Part shown: positions 1-11,197 of the stretch, in pieces
How positions within the stretch are numbered: position 1 is the first letter of the stretch
How the letters are laid out: each line of letters starts with the position of its first letter
DNA from: Blastomussa wellsi
Lineage: Eukaryota > Cnidaria > Anthozoa > Scleractinia > Plerogyridae
Direction: 5' to 3'
Assembly (NCBI GenBank): GCA_947652115.1
Contig: OX393565.1
Span: 17,875,690 to 17,939,689 of the forward strand
Length of the DNA stretch: 64,000 nucleotides
Made by a program: the position numbers and the translations under genes
Notes under the pieces: generated by a model
What the model saw: only the letters and a program-made list of their open reading frames with translations
Databases searched by the model: none
Told to the model about the DNA's origin: nothing

Positions 1-312
1 TGCACAAAATGTGTAAAGGCTGCATAAAATGTACAGGGGCTCCACAAAATGTGCATTGGGTCGCAACAAATGTGCAGGGGGCCGCACAAAACGTGTGGTG
101 GGCTGCAGAAAATGTACAGTGGCTGCAAAAAAAATGTGCAGGGGGCTGCACAAAATATACAGAGGAAGCACAAAATGTACAGGGGACTGCAAAAAATGTG
201 CATTGGGCTGCAAAACAAGTGCAGGGGCAGCACAAAATGTTGAGGGGGTGTGCACAAAATGTGCAGGGGCTGCAGAAAATGTGCAGGGGCTACAAAAAAT
301 GTGCAGGGTGCT
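1..312. repeat. ~20-bp minisatellite
   Basis: About fifteen degenerate tandem copies of a ~20-21 bp unit of the form GGGGCTGCACAAAATGTGCA, with variants at several positions. The array starts at or before the window edge. Three long overlapping open frames across it are by-products of the repeat, not genes. Confidence 0.93.
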
Positions 313-773
313 TGCTATAATGGATATATGCCCTGCTTGACATTATTACGGCCTGACGAAGATGTTTTGCATACAGCTCAGTAGTTGTATTTTTAAACTT
401 TGAAAGAAAAATATTGTGTGCAAAAAATCTGGAAATATTTTTACCAAGATAGTTAATATAGCTATGCATAAATGAGTCGGTAGAGCAGCATTGTAGTAAT
501 AGGAAGAGCAAGCTGGAGACACGAAAACACAGACGATTTGATTACATATGAACATACTAAAGTACGTAAAAACAAATAAATAACCGAAAACTAAAGCATA
601 AACAAAAAATAAATAAATAAATAAAAAGTCCTAATCAGTTTGGGGTTCAAGTGACTAGCGGTCACGAAAAGTGAGGATCAAGTAATTATTGCGAGACAGC
701 TAAGCCGCCCGCCCCCTAAGATTTATAAATGAAGATGGTAAAGTTCAGAAGTATTTATAACTATTAAACATAG
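313..773. other. AT-rich spacer without a gene
   Basis: No supportable gene. It contains a short AAATAAATAAAT run near 605-630 and lies on the 3' side of the minus-strand LINE ORF1. No reverse-transcriptase frame follows ORF1 here, so the neighbouring LINE copy is incomplete or rearranged. Confidence 0.5.
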
Positions 774-1733
774 TTACTCATCTGCATCTTCTGCTGCATC
801 TAAACGTTTGCCAATAGGCCAAAATTTGCCATTGATAAACAGCTTGTCGGGCTGGCTCTTGCTAAACGATGCCCTCATGCCTTGTCGTCGTGCTTCTTTG
901 AAAACTTCCATTTGATCTTTCCGGCGCTTGATGATGTCAAATGGAAAGTCGCGGAACATGTGAATATCGGTTTCTTCTAGTCGTCGACCTAAAGAGAAAA
1001 TGTCTTCGATGTCTTTATATCGAAGAAGTCTGGCAATTATAGGACGTGAAGCTGTGTCGCTATTCCGTCTGTTAGGTAGACGGTGTACACGTTGGATTTC
1101 AACGCTACGGGCGTTACGGTAGCCGAGATCTCGTTCCATGAAATTTCTTAGCACTACCTCAGTGTCTTCTTCTCGTACTTCTGAGATATTGAAAAATTTG
1201 ATGTTTTCTCTCCTGGAGTAAGCTTCAAGGTAGAGATTCTTGGAGACGATGTCCTTTAATTGTTCGGTGAGCTTTCTCTCGCTCTCAAGCAAAGAAGTTA
1301 TTCTTTTATTTTGCCCTTCTATCTGCTTCTTTAAAGCGTCTCGATGCTCCTTGCACTTGTCGCCTTTAAAACTGCAAGACTTCTTTAATTCTTCTATATC
1401 TTTCTTAGTCGTTGCTTCAAACTCTTCAAGCTTGGCCGTTCTTGCTTTAAGGTTCGCTAAATTTGTTTCTATATTTCTGACGGAGCTTTCAATTGAATCA
1501 AGTTTACTCAGTCTCACAATGATGGAGTTCAGTTGTTCTCCAATTTGTTCGATTTTGTCGAGAGCCTCCATGATTTCATCGTTTGCGTCGTGGTCGCTGC
1601 TTGTGTTTTCGTTTGCTGTTTCTCCAATATCTCTAAGTTTTTTTGTCTCATGCAAAGGCGAAGTCTCGTCTCTCGAACTTGCTGACAATATATTTCTGCG
1701 TTTTCTGATACGGTTAGACAATTTTTCAGCCAT
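774..1733 (-). CDS. L1-type LINE ORF1 protein, intact frame
   Basis: A 319-aa uninterrupted frame on the minus strand. The N-terminus is basic (KLSNRIRKRRN). A Leu/Ile-rich coiled coil spans about residues 50-170. It is followed by the L1 ORF1 RNA-binding core, recognisable by SRRENIKFFNI at about residue 175, then IQRVHRLPN and RPIIARLLRYKD. The C-terminal domain has DFPFDI and FSKSQPDKLFI. Proteins of this family form trimers that coat LINE RNA and act as nucleic-acid chaperones. Length and domain order are normal for the family. The start chosen is the ATG heading the basic segment. No ORF2 follows, so this is a solo ORF1 or a broken element. The family assignment is from remembered L1 ORF1 patterns. 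Confidence 0.9.
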   Translation of the reverse strand: MAEKLSNRIRKRRNILSASSRDETSPLHETKKLRDIGETANENTSSDHDANDEIMEALDKIEQIGEQLNSIIVRLSKLDSIESSVRNIETNLANLKARTAKLEEFEATTKKDIEELKKSCSFKGDKCKEHRDALKKQIEGQNKRITSLLESERKLTEQLKDIVSKNLYLEAYSRRENIKFFNISEVREEDTEVVLRNFMERDLGYRNARSVEIQRVHRLPNRRNSDTASRPIIARLLRYKDIEDIFSLGRRLEETDIHMFRDFPFDIIKRRKDQMEVFKEARRQGMRASFSKSQPDKLFINGKFWPIGKRLDAAEDADE

Positions 1734-1800
1734 GAAAAGCTTTTGGAAGGCGGACGGCTTTTAGCGTGCTCCTACTCCGCCATCGCTCGGCCCAATCCGC

Positions 1801-2112
1801 AATGAGGATATGTTCCCAACAGGTAAATATCCAAAAAGTATTTCTAGGAACGTACATTACATTGTGGCCTTCCAGAATCCAAGGCAACAACTAGCCATGA
1901 AGAACTTACTGCTACAACCATTTCCTACCTACTGGTCAAACATAACGGCAGTCTACCAAAAAGGGGCCGAGGGACCGTTCGGATACATGGGCTTGGATTT
2001 ACATCCTGCCAGCGACGAGAAGAGACGCGAGTTTAGTCACCTCTTGACGCACGCTATCGAACAATCAGAGAACATCTTTGAAGTATATCAATCAACGCTT
2101 CAATTCACCTAG
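1801..2112 (+). pseudogene. C-terminal fragment of a Polinton/adintovirus-like packaging ATPase
   Basis: The frame runs from about 1801 to a stop at 2110-2112. It resembles the C-terminal half of the FtsK/HerA-type DNA-packaging ATPases of Polinton-like and adintovirus-like elements. A FP.GKY segment is followed by a strand ending NVHYIVAFQNPRQQ and then PFGYMGLDLHPA, which I recall as the post-Walker-B region. The Walker A and B parts are absent. The frame loses its 5' side where the minus-strand LINE ORF1 unit abuts it near 1740-1800. It is therefore an old broken copy, not a functional protein. The assignment is from memory of the family, without a search. Confidence 0.55.
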
Positions 2113-2136
2113 TTCATTTGAAGCACGCTGTCTTGA

Positions 2137-2616
2137 GTGAAGGTTGGCGAGACCATGGGTGACCGTTCACCAGATATTTTTGACACCGAGGAAGAAGATG
2201 GAAGTAATGAAGAAGTGAAGAGAAGAAAGAGGAATCTGAAGAGGAACAGGAGGAAGAGGAGGAGAATGGTAGCAGCTGCGAAGAAGACGAGGATCCAGAC
2301 TATGGTCCATGGCTTCCGTTACGTAGGAAAGTGAGGGAAGATATGGAAGAAAAGAACACCAATGAAGTCAAACGGTTTCTCGAATGATTTTTTCAATGTC
2401 CTATTACCTTTAAGTAGAAAGAAGCTACACCGTAAAGTCATGAACGCTCATCGACGATTTATTGACGAAGCCGACAAGGATTTCGAAGAAGCGGCTGAGT
2501 CTGCAGTAGAAAAACGGAAATTCCTGTTAAACAGAAAAATGTCAAGGAGGGTGCTCCCTGACGAGCCAAATGATGATGACAAAGGAGAAGAACAAGAAGA
2601 TGAGAACTCCATGTGA
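2137..2616 (+). pseudogene. frameshifted acidic ORF next to the ATPase fragment
   Basis: The coding sense is spread over two or three frames. An ATG near 2155 opens MGDRSPDIF and an acidic run. The acidic run continues in a second frame, ending DPDYGPWLPLRRKV and then a stop near 2386. A third open piece (2362-2616) carries LHRKVMNAH and AVEKRKFLLNRKM and an acidic tail. In related integrated elements I recall an acidic ORF after the ATPase that ends with a similar KRKFLL.R motif, so this is probably the decayed neighbour gene of the same element. The alternative is an unrelated acidic ORF decayed by indels. Confidence 0.4.
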
Positions 2617-2644
2617 ATTAGCTGCATTGCTGTTATAACAGAGT

Positions 2645-3110
2645 GTGATTGCATTGTTTTTCTCATTATTTGCGAGACCATTCAAGATAAATTGCTCCAA
2701 TCAATTTCCAGAGGGTGATAGGAATTGCGTGTGTAAGAGTGCCTACCATCAAAGATTTTACCCAGAAAACAAGGATCAAATTCTGGCTCGACAAAAACGA
2801 TGGCACACAGAGAACGCGGAGATGGTCAAAGCCCGTCTTGAAAGAAAGCGTAAAGAAATCAACAGGGCCAAGAGAGCATATTGCCAAAAGAACACGGAAC
2901 GCGTCAGGAGTTATCAAAGGAAATACTGTCAAAACAATAGGTAACGGATCAACGAGTATTGGCGACACTATTATGCAAAGAACAAGGAACGGATCAATCA
3001 AAGCCTTCGTTGGAGTCTGGGACAGAATGTCACACGGGAACAACACCGTGTGTACACGAGTCCAGAATAGGAAAAAAAGATCATCGGACGTGAACCGATG
3101 TGTTACCTTA
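2645..3110 (+). pseudogene. decayed charged-repeat ORF (YxxKNxERI-type repeats)
   Basis: The frame reads about 99 aa to a stop at 2942-2944. The same frame then resumes with a further repeat, AKNKERINQ. The open part contains degenerate repeats of the form PENKDQILARQKRW, TENAEMVKARLERK and QKNTERVRSYQRKY. Such Lys/Arg/Asn/Tyr-rich repeats are common in genes of large DNA viruses and virus-like elements. It continues the order of the ATPase and acidic ORF on the same strand and is likely part of the same dead element. No enzyme motif is visible. Confidence 0.4.
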
Positions 3111-3155
3111 ACGGATAAGCCCGTTCAAAAGAGAGACGATTGTGTGCTTGGGGGA

Positions 3156-3317
3156 GGTGGGGAATACCCCCTCTCCCTCTGTTAGCCTATATAAACGGGT
3201 GTCCTGTACAGTCATTTCTACTTTTGACGTGCGGGGTGTGGGGTATCCTTCCTCTCCATTTGTTGGCCTATATAAACGAGTGTCCTGTACAGTTTTTCTA
3301 CTTTTGTCTTTGAGAAG
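3156..3317 (+). promoter_or_regulatory. 81-bp tandem duplication carrying two TATA boxes
   Basis: Two direct copies, offset by 81 bp, each contain GCCTATATAAACG, then GTGTCCTGTACAGT and TTTCTACTTTTG. The TATATAAA boxes lie at 3188-3195 and 3269-3276. The arrangement looks like a duplicated core promoter of an element. No intact downstream gene is seen. Confidence 0.55.
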
Positions 3318-3421
3318 GTCTTGTTGTGATACCCTGTGACTATTTTCATAGAAGAAAACGAAGGTACGATTTTTTTATGTTTTCGATTGATCCATAAAAC
3401 TCCCTCAATAATATTTAACAA

Positions 3422-3526
3422 TTATTCCATGAGCCCGCGTTGGATATGAGGTGATAAATAACCAACTCGCGCTATGTGCTCGTTGGTTATAATCACCACA
3501 TATCCAACAAGGGCTAATGGAATATT
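3422..3526. repeat. imperfect hairpin
   Basis: Arms at about 3422-3465 and 3484-3526 pair imperfectly (TATTCCATGAGCCC against GGGCTAATGGAATA, and GTTGGATATG against CATATCCAAC). The right arm is repeated in direct orientation at 3723-3766. Confidence 0.7.
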
Positions 3527-3845
3527 GTCGTAAGAATTTTAAAACTGTGCACTTGTTCAGTCTATTTCTATATAATTAATAATGCGGACATTTGAGTGTG
3601 ACCTAAACGAAGCGATTGGATAAAAAGGCGGCAAAGTCAGTGATGCGTTGTTTGCTCTGTAAGTTGAATGAAACACAGGAAGAAAGCGAGCGAGATAAAA
3701 ACAACTTCTTTGCGCTACGCGCTCGTTGGTCATAATCACCACATATCCAACAAGGGCTAATGGAATAATTGTTCTAGTAAATTCTCAACCTCGGTTATTG
3801 TCGTAAGAATTTTAAAACTGTACACTTGTTCAGTCTATTTCTATA
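3484..3845. repeat. two direct copies of a ~100-bp unit with a 31-bp indel
   Basis: The segment from CGTTGG.. through ATATCCAACAAGGGCTAATGG to TTGTTCAGTCTATTTC occurs at about 3479-3572 and again at 3722-3845. The second copy carries about 31 extra bases (3766-3798, including TCTCAACCTCGG). A short TATATTATAT run follows. Confidence 0.75.
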
Positions 3846-4727
3846 TTATATTATATTATATGTTCAGTCTATTTCTGTATTATAAAAACAACTTCTTCGT
3901 AAATATTCCTGGCACAATCTCCTCTAAAGTTGTCTTTATCGTGGAACATCTGGACAAACAATGTTGGTTAACGGGAAGATCCGAAATATTGCGAAGCTGA
4001 ACATTGCAATACTTGTACAAAAGAAATCGAGCTTAATGTTTACAGCTGTCTACCGATCTCGCGATTGATCAAGACTGATTCCAAATTAACCTTGTTGAAA
4101 CAAAGATGATTAGCTCAGAACTGATTAATTTCCCTGAAGAAAGGGATAAAACAAACTGTCACTGAATTGCTGCAAGGATGAAAAGGGAGAGAGAGAGATT
4201 GATCTTCGAAGATAATTTCACTGTTGGAAGGCGATGTTGTTTGTAAAAATTATATACCGTCACAAAGAAATTCCCGCTTCGTCTGCCACATTCATTGTGC
4301 TCCTTTGAAAGCTTGGCCCCGCTGGAACTGACAAGCCTAGTCCAGAAATAAGGAAACAAACTTTACTGAATTGCTGATACTCTGTTTTCACTTTCTGGAC
4401 AAAATTGTGTTGATCAGTTTCGGATCTTTCCGTAAACGCAGTGTTAATATTCACTCCTTTTTGTTGTATATTTTTAACATTTTCGCCTAAATGTTTCCCA
4501 TCGAACTCAGCGGTTCTTGGTAGTGTTTACCTGTTTGCTTTAACGGAAAATGCTTTTATATTTAACGACTAAGTCGTCTTTTGCAAGTGTTTCTTCTCCT
4601 GGCGAGCAAAATTGGAAGCACATAACCCGTCCATTAGGTAAAACGTTGGTTATTCGCTATTAACCGAGGTTTTGTGAGCCGATCAGAAAGCTGGAAATGC
4701 AATAACCGAGGTTGAGAATTTACTAAA
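3771..4727. mobile_element. candidate non-autonomous element with ~28-bp inverted ends
   Basis: The sequence TAGTAAATTCTCAACCTCGG near 3775 reappears inverted as CCGAGGTTGAGAATTTACTA near 4706-4725, bounding about 950 bp without a coding frame. A second, partial inverted motif (TTAACCGAGG) lies near 4661. No target-site duplication was established. Confidence 0.45.
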
Positions 4728-4766
4728 AGTAGCTAGCGTCTCGGGCGGTAACCAATCCGTACCGAT

Positions 4767-6190
4767 TTAATTAAGTCTCAGCCTTTTTCGTAGATGGATT
4801 TCTCTGCTCAGTCCTGGCCACCACACAGAACCTTTGTAACGCTCTCGAAACTCAGTACTTCCTTGATGACCTTCGTGTATCTTGCCCAGGATCTCTAATG
4901 GCAGTGACGATGGGACAACAATTCTGATTCCTTTCAGGAAAATGTTCTTTACAACAGCAAGTCCACCCCTGCTTGACCAGTAGGGTTTCATAGCATCATT
5001 CAATGAGTGCTTGTCAGGCCAACATACAAAAAAAATAGGTGTTTATCTGTTTGCGGACCGGATCTTCCTCCTGAGCTTCTATAATTTGCTTCAATCGGGT
5101 ATCTGAGGCTGGAAGGCCAGTGACCACACTTTCAACATGTGCTGCCCTCTCATCATCAGAAATGGTAGGCTGAGGATCGGCATGCTAAGCTTGGCGCCTT
5201 GACAGTACATAAGCAATATACATCTTTTTTCCAGGGATATGACTGATCTCTTTGAAGTTGAAACTCATCAGCTTCATCCTGAACCTCTGGATTCTTGGTG
5301 GGAGTTGGTCCAGATACTGCGTGCTCAACAGTGAGCTCGCTTTTCCAATGATGAAGCATGATTTTCCAGTGATGAATTCCCATGATCTCTTGCAGGCCCA
5401 AGTCATCACCAGAGCTTCTTTCTCTATCTACGCATACCTGGATTAAGTGGGTGTCAACGCTCTCGACAGAAAAGATACTGGTCTCCAGGACTTGTCTGGT
5501 TGGAGCTGAAGTACTACTCCTCCATGTCCGCAGGAAGAAGCATCGGCAGCTACCTTTGTTTCCTTGTTGGGATCATACAGTGCCAGTACAGGAACTCTCG
5601 TGAGGTCTGTTTTGATTTGCTCGAAGGCTTTCCGCTAGGCATTTCCCCATGTCCACTGGTTCCCTTTTTTGAAGAAGCTCTCTGATGTTTTTTGTCTTGG
5701 CTGCGAGGTGATCTGAAAACTTACTAAGCTGGTTTACCATGCCTAGGAATGTTCTCACTTCTTGTACATTCGCGGGTGGTGGGAGGTCTGCATTTGCTTT
5801 TATTTTGTCTGGATCAACTTCAATTCCATCCGAACTAATGATATGTCCCAGGAACTTGATTTCCGTGGTGCTGAAGACATACTTGTCGAGGTTGAGCGTT
5901 ACGCCCACCTCAAACAGACGTTCGATAACTGCTTCTAGCCTCTCATCCCACTGCTGTTGGTCCTTATCATGGACTAGCACGTTGTCTATGTTGCACTCCA
6001 CACCCTCCCAACCCAACAGGATTTGGTTCATGGTCTTCTGGAATTTCTCTAAACTTGAGCTGATTCCAAAAGGCAACGCACTGAAACAGAACCGCCCCCA
6101 CGGTGTGATGAATGTCGTCAAGGGTCTTGATTCCCAGGCTGATTTGATCTGCCAGAACCCTGTGTTTGCCTCGAGTTTGGTGCAGACTAT
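4767..6190 (-). mobile_element. Gypsy-like LTR retrotransposon pol fragment (dead)
   Basis: Read on the minus strand, the pol order is RT, RNase H, integrase. The reverse transcriptase starts near 6190 with KLEANTGFWQI, then FSALPFGISSSLEKFQ, the active-site segment CNIDNVLVHD and FLGHIISSDGIEVDP (frame open to 5573). RNase H remnants with SHIPGKKMYIAYVLSR follow at about 5409-5160. The integrase zinc-binding start, IHEGHQGS and SVWWPGL, is at 5003-4767. The normal motif A Asp is Glu (LEAN) and the catalytic YxDD box reads NIDN, so both catalytic sites are damaged in addition to several frameshifts. No LTRs were recognised. It is a decayed internal fragment. Confidence 0.9.
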
Positions 6191-6454
6191 TTACAATTTA
6201 CTATTTTACTAAATTATTTACACTAAATTTAGTAAACATATTTAAAAAGACTACAGTACTAAAAGCGAGATGACGAGAAAAGTAAAATAAGTAAGCAAGT
6301 AAGATAAATACTGGTAAAAAATATAAAATTTGAAAGCTAAAAAAATTGCTAATTATTGTGACTACTGTTTTCTAACCGATCAGATTAAATGTTTCGTGAG
6401 TATTTTTCAGCTAATAGGTCAAAAAATACGACGAATTTCTATGATATTCAGATG

Positions 6455-6580
6455 TGATTTGACGACGCGTGATAACAATCACGTACGTTTTCCGATACTC
6501 CATAAACAACATGTATGCTTCGTATGCTTGCCGATACCCCATAAAGAACGCGACGCTTGCCGATACCCCACATAAATTTG
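6455..6580. repeat. short tandem repeat, ~25-30-bp unit
   Basis: Three imperfect copies of TTGCCGATACCCCATAAA-like sequence lie at about 6486, 6527 and 6556. At 6630-6720 there is a second series with CTTCGGGGGG, TTTTCGGAGGAAT and CTTCGGAGGAAT. A 105-aa minus-strand frame across it is judged incidental. Confidence 0.6.
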
Positions 6581-6820
6581 GAAGTACACGAGCCTCATAT
6601 GAGGAAAACGTACTTGAATCTTTAATTAATTGAGGCTCTTCGGGGGGTAATAGAGCCTTTTCGGAGGAATGTTGAGCCCCATTTTGGGATAACTGAGCCA
6701 CTTCGGAGGAATATTTAAGTGAAAACATGATAGGCAGCTCGGAGCAGCCCCTCGTCGTTGTTACTTAATACGAACAAACAATCTGGATTAAGTAAACCCG
6801 AAATATCGCAATCGTGCACA

Positions 6821-6902
6821 GACGAGGTGGCCGAGTGCTTAAGGCGTTGGACTGCTAATCCAATGTGCTTTGCACGCGTGGGTTCTCATCCCACCCTCGT
6901 CG
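6821..6902 (+). tRNA. tRNA-Ser (anticodon GCT)
   Basis: It forms a complete cloverleaf. The acceptor stem is GACGAGG/CCTCGTC and the D arm contains TGGCCGAGTGC. The anticodon stem TTGGA/TCCAA encloses loop CTGCTAA, giving anticodon GCT. A long variable arm (TGTGCTTTGCACGC) marks the class II tRNA expected for serine, and the T stem is GTGGG/CCCAC. The box A and box B regions are intact. It reads AGC/AGT codons. There is no intron. Unlike the SINE heads elsewhere in the window it pairs in every stem and has no SINE tail, so it is probably a genuine gene. Confidence 0.93.
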
Positions 6903-9900
6903 GTATATATATAACTTTTTTGTTCAGGATCTCGACAGATATTTCGGAATGAATGTTAAATGCGACTTAAATCAGTTTAGCAAGAGAAAAGTTATATTGC
7001 TACGAAGTCGAAAATCCAAAGGGACTCTATCACGGCGATTCTAATTCGTTTTACGTCATAACGGTACTTAAATTATGACTTCACAGCTTCGCTCATTCAC
7101 TCGTTGTGCCTGGAACAGAATGATAAAATATTAAGTGAATTATTTAAGAGAGAACTAAGTATAATTAAGGTGATTCCTCAGAAATAAAAGTTGTCCAACA
7201 ATTTTTACCGAAACGTTCCCTGCATGTTCCCTTCCAGGCACTGTTTCGAAAAATAAAATAGGTAGGTCACCGTGCTCGCAAAAGAGATATGATGGGCCAA
7301 TCTTACCCCATTTGTGCTAATCATGCACGCTATTTTATCGTTTCATGGTATCTTGAAAAACAAAATTGATAGCAGGCAAGTCCCGATTATATGGAACAAT
7401 GTAACATATTATTTATGGAAAAATTAGACAAATTTAAACGATACTCCCTCCTCCATTAACGGTTTTCTCAGAAGTTTTCTTTTTTTTTTCCTACCCAAAC
7501 ATTTCTCTTCAGTTTTATTTTTTAAACTAAAAGTTGATCATTTGTACTCCAAAATTTGGCAATAAAAAATTTAGGTCACCGTGCTTGTTTACGAGAATAG
7601 GAACCACCTTAGGAATCACCTTAACTGACTATTGATGTAAATGTATTTTGGCTTTCACTTTTCCAAGTTATGCTCATGGTAATGGAAAATGTGGTCCGAT
7701 TTAGTGCTTAAGGTCTCTCGCGCTAATTGTTTGTACGCATCGTTACTGCACACCCAATTTTCTAGCATGAAGCGACATGTTTGTTACTCCTTCGAATTCT
7801 TTTTAAATCATTCATTTTAAGACCAATTTTAAGCTTTTTAATGCATATTCTCGAGATTATATTTTGCTTTTCATTTTTATGATTGCATCGCCAGAACCGT
7901 TCATTGTAAATAGTTTTGCTCCATCGTTAATTATCACACAAGTTATTAATAAAGAGTTTTGGTACAGCTTATTAATACGTGTTGCAATGTTACGCCGAGT
8001 CATCCACCCAGCCCGCGCGCTGTGGAAAAACAAAGGGCCTGAAGCCGGTGCGTTAACTTTGCTTGTAGTTTACTCTCTTAAATGGTCGGTGACCCTACTA
8101 TTTTTTCCCTGAATTGACTTTATTTACAATAATTATTCTCGACAGATTGTCAAAACATGAACAGAAAATCAATGTGAATTTTTCAATTTTTTTCTGCCCA
8201 CGCAACATCGAATTATGCCATGCATCTTGCGGCTGTTTGGCGAATGTCAGGCGAACTTAGTCTTTAAGGAACCACACCAATTGAATACATTAACTTAATG
8301 GGTCCACTTAAACAATACATTTCGCAGAGGAACGTTCACTTCAGAGATTTATTTGCAATAATTTTGGGCTTTTTGACACTGTAGCGATATTCGAGGCATG
8401 TTATCTCCAAAACGAAGTCGGTGACCCCCATCTTTTCACATTTCTGAAAATAGTAACCTCATTATCTTACGGTGGTGAACGTCTCAGAAAAAAATGTTAG
8501 AAACTTTTCGCTCGAACGTCCTTAAGTGATGAAACGTGTGGTTCCTTTCTGGTATTGGCGTTAACTTTTATTAGGCTACTGAATGTACTCGTCCGTCCGT
8601 CCGTACTGAGGTTGGTAGGCGGGTGTGTGGTTCGGTGAATCTCCAAGTGGGTTCATCATGAGGTCAAAGAGACAACTTATTCGTTCTTATCTGGAAATTC
8701 AACGGTTACCTCTCCCATCCCATCAAGCCTACCCGTTTTGTGCTGGCGATCATTTCCCTCGCGACACTTTACAACCTGCACCAATCGAAGAAAAATAGCA
8801 TACGTCTGTTCGATCAGTCATAAATCCCAGAGAACTCCGACTGTGAACGATATCACTGTCGGAAAATATATATCTAGGAGATTTTCCATTTAGAGGAAAA
8901 TATTTTATGCATGTAGTCTCTTATCTAAAGATCTAGAATGCTCGAACAAAGGAACTGTTATGATAAGCCTTTATTATTATTTTCAGCAGTGAACAAAACC
9001 AATGTTGCCAATTGTACCTTTTTTCACTGACTTTCCACAGTTAATGTCGATAACACTTTGGATTTTTATACTTCTGAAGTAATTCATATTTTGTGAACTT
9101 TGTTTCCCGTATGGTTTATAATTATTTTTTAAAGCGAAAACTTCAGTATTTTGTACAGTATTTGGTATAAATGAACATATCTCCAATGCATATAAGTACA
9201 TAGTTCGTCAAAATAAATAGCGTAAGCACATTGTCAACGTAATTATGTACATCAGCGTTGGTTGCAATTGGGCGGGGCTTTATGGTTGAAGGAGCTGTGT
9301 CACGCATTTGTAGTCGTTTTGAGTCTAAAGTTATGCAGAGTGGTCTGAACTTCGAGTTATGGCTGACGAATATTTACTTTTAGAAGATTGAAACGGATTA
9401 CATCAGCGATACGTGGATCTCCGCTATAAGCTGTTTAGAAACTGTGCAGCTTGTATGATGCTAGAACATCATCTGTTATTATTTTTGCTAAGAGCCATCA
9501 CATTTGTAACGTGACATAGCTCCTTTAAACTTATTTTCTTTGATAATTGAGTTTGAAAATGATCCATTGGCTAATCACGACCGAGATAAGTATGTGTAGT
9601 TAGATAAGACTGTTCCAGCTGATGTCTTGGGCTCGAAGCAGCCTGGTGGCCCTGAAGTGTCTGCGTTTGACTCTGAGCACGAACTAAACTGGATTGGATT
9701 AGTGCTACTCCCATGTATGGGATTATAGCCATTCATTGGTTAGCCTCAGCATTTAGTCCGGGACTCTTTGACCTAAGGTGGTAGAGGCCCCTCTTGAAAC
9801 ACAACACTTGGATATTGACCTCGATCGATGCAATCGGAGTCACTCGGGGTCGGTGATCTCTCTCAAATCCACCGACATGTGAGTTTCTACACCACCAGTC

Positions 9901-11161
9901 TACCGATATTGACCGAGGAACTTTGACCATCTGGAACGAAGAAGGCAACGCAACATTTGCATTGACTGCAGTCCCTGCCTCTAAACCGTGGAAATCTTTT
10001 CACCAACTTCTGTCCCTGTCGGCTTTGGGGATTTTTTATTAGAACAATGCGCGTTTGTGGCTGTTTCTCCATGGCATGATGGTCTTGATTGGCCACTTCT
10101 GTGAAAAAATGGAAAAGTAACAGTTAGTCGCATATAACAGCATACATCCGATATGTAGCCGGGTTATTCGTGTCTCCGTTCTCTTCGGTGAGGTAGGTTC
10201 GACGGTATTTCTACCTGTGTACGTATCGTATTTTCTCGTTTAAACGGTGGGCTCCGACTAATTGCTCGGTAAAAAAAAACGGCGGATCGTTCACTTCGAG
10301 TTTTAAATAAACGCCCCCGGTGTTTAATTGAAGACCCTCTTTTGAGGCCAGGCTATTACTTGAATTTGGTCGATAAAAGGGTTACTAATTTAGATTCACA
10401 AACCATCACGCTCTAACTGTACATTTTGTCAGTTTTCCTCCCTCGCATCCAACAGATCACCAAGTTCAGCATTCCCAATGATTTTATTCGTATCAAGGTT
10501 TTGTCTGGAAACGAAATTGGGGTTATTTAGGTGTTGTTTATTTGTAATTTTGCCTAAAATGTAGTGAAATTTACGTAAAATCGGTAAATACTGTTTCTTT
10601 CAAACCTGACAAAAAATATACACTGGACAGCGTATAAGCCACTGGTCGTTAAGACCGAGTTCGAAATAAACGCCGGAGGCGTTTTCTCATCACACATAGG
10701 GCCCAGTTGGTGCTGCGTCAGCTTAAGCCGCTCAAATGTACGCTGAAAATTTTGCCTTTTGCTATTGATATTTTTGAAGTTATCAAAACGTTATTCTAGA
10801 CTAAAATTAAGGTAAATATTTTAAGGTACGTCAAAATCAAACGATTTACCAAGCATAAAATACAGGGATAAAAAAAAATTCTGCAACACGAAGCATAAAA
10901 AATAGTAATCTTCCAATTTCCGTTTCATCTGCGTATTTTGACAGCCACATTAAAAATAAAACATGATATTGACTTCGGTTAAGATTATCAGCGAATCAAA
11001 GATCACTGTGCACATCAAGCTTATTTACACCTAATGGAGTTTAGAAGCGGAGGCTTTGTTTTACAGAGAAACACTGTTTTTGGTACAATAGGGGAATAGG
11101 AATAGGTATCTCAATTGAACACATTGCAGGGACATAAGCAAACTTCGCTAATGAACTTACT
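6903..11161. other. 4.3-kb intergenic region without a supportable gene
   Basis: Only short scattered frames occur, none with splice-site support, codon structure or recognised motifs. GTCC tandem repeats sit near 8590. The region separates tRNA-Ser from the 3' end of the minus-strand RhoGEF gene. Confidence 0.5.
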
Positions 11162-11167
11162 TTTATT
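11162..11167 (-). promoter_or_regulatory. polyadenylation signal of the RhoGEF gene
   Basis: The minus-strand hexamer AATAAA lies about 30 nt beyond the stop codon of the last RhoGEF exon, a plausible cleavage signal. Confidence 0.6.
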
Positions 11168-11197
11168 TTTTTAATATTTTATATATTTAATCGATAT

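Noticed and set aside
9..340. Three overlapping ~100-codon open frames at the window start
   Set aside because: They follow the ~20-bp tandem repeat in all three frames. The repeat lacks stops by composition.
1240..1764. 174-codon plus-strand frame opposite the LINE ORF1
   Set aside because: It is an antisense shadow of the coiled-coil ORF1, with Ser/Phe/Leu-rich translation and no motif.
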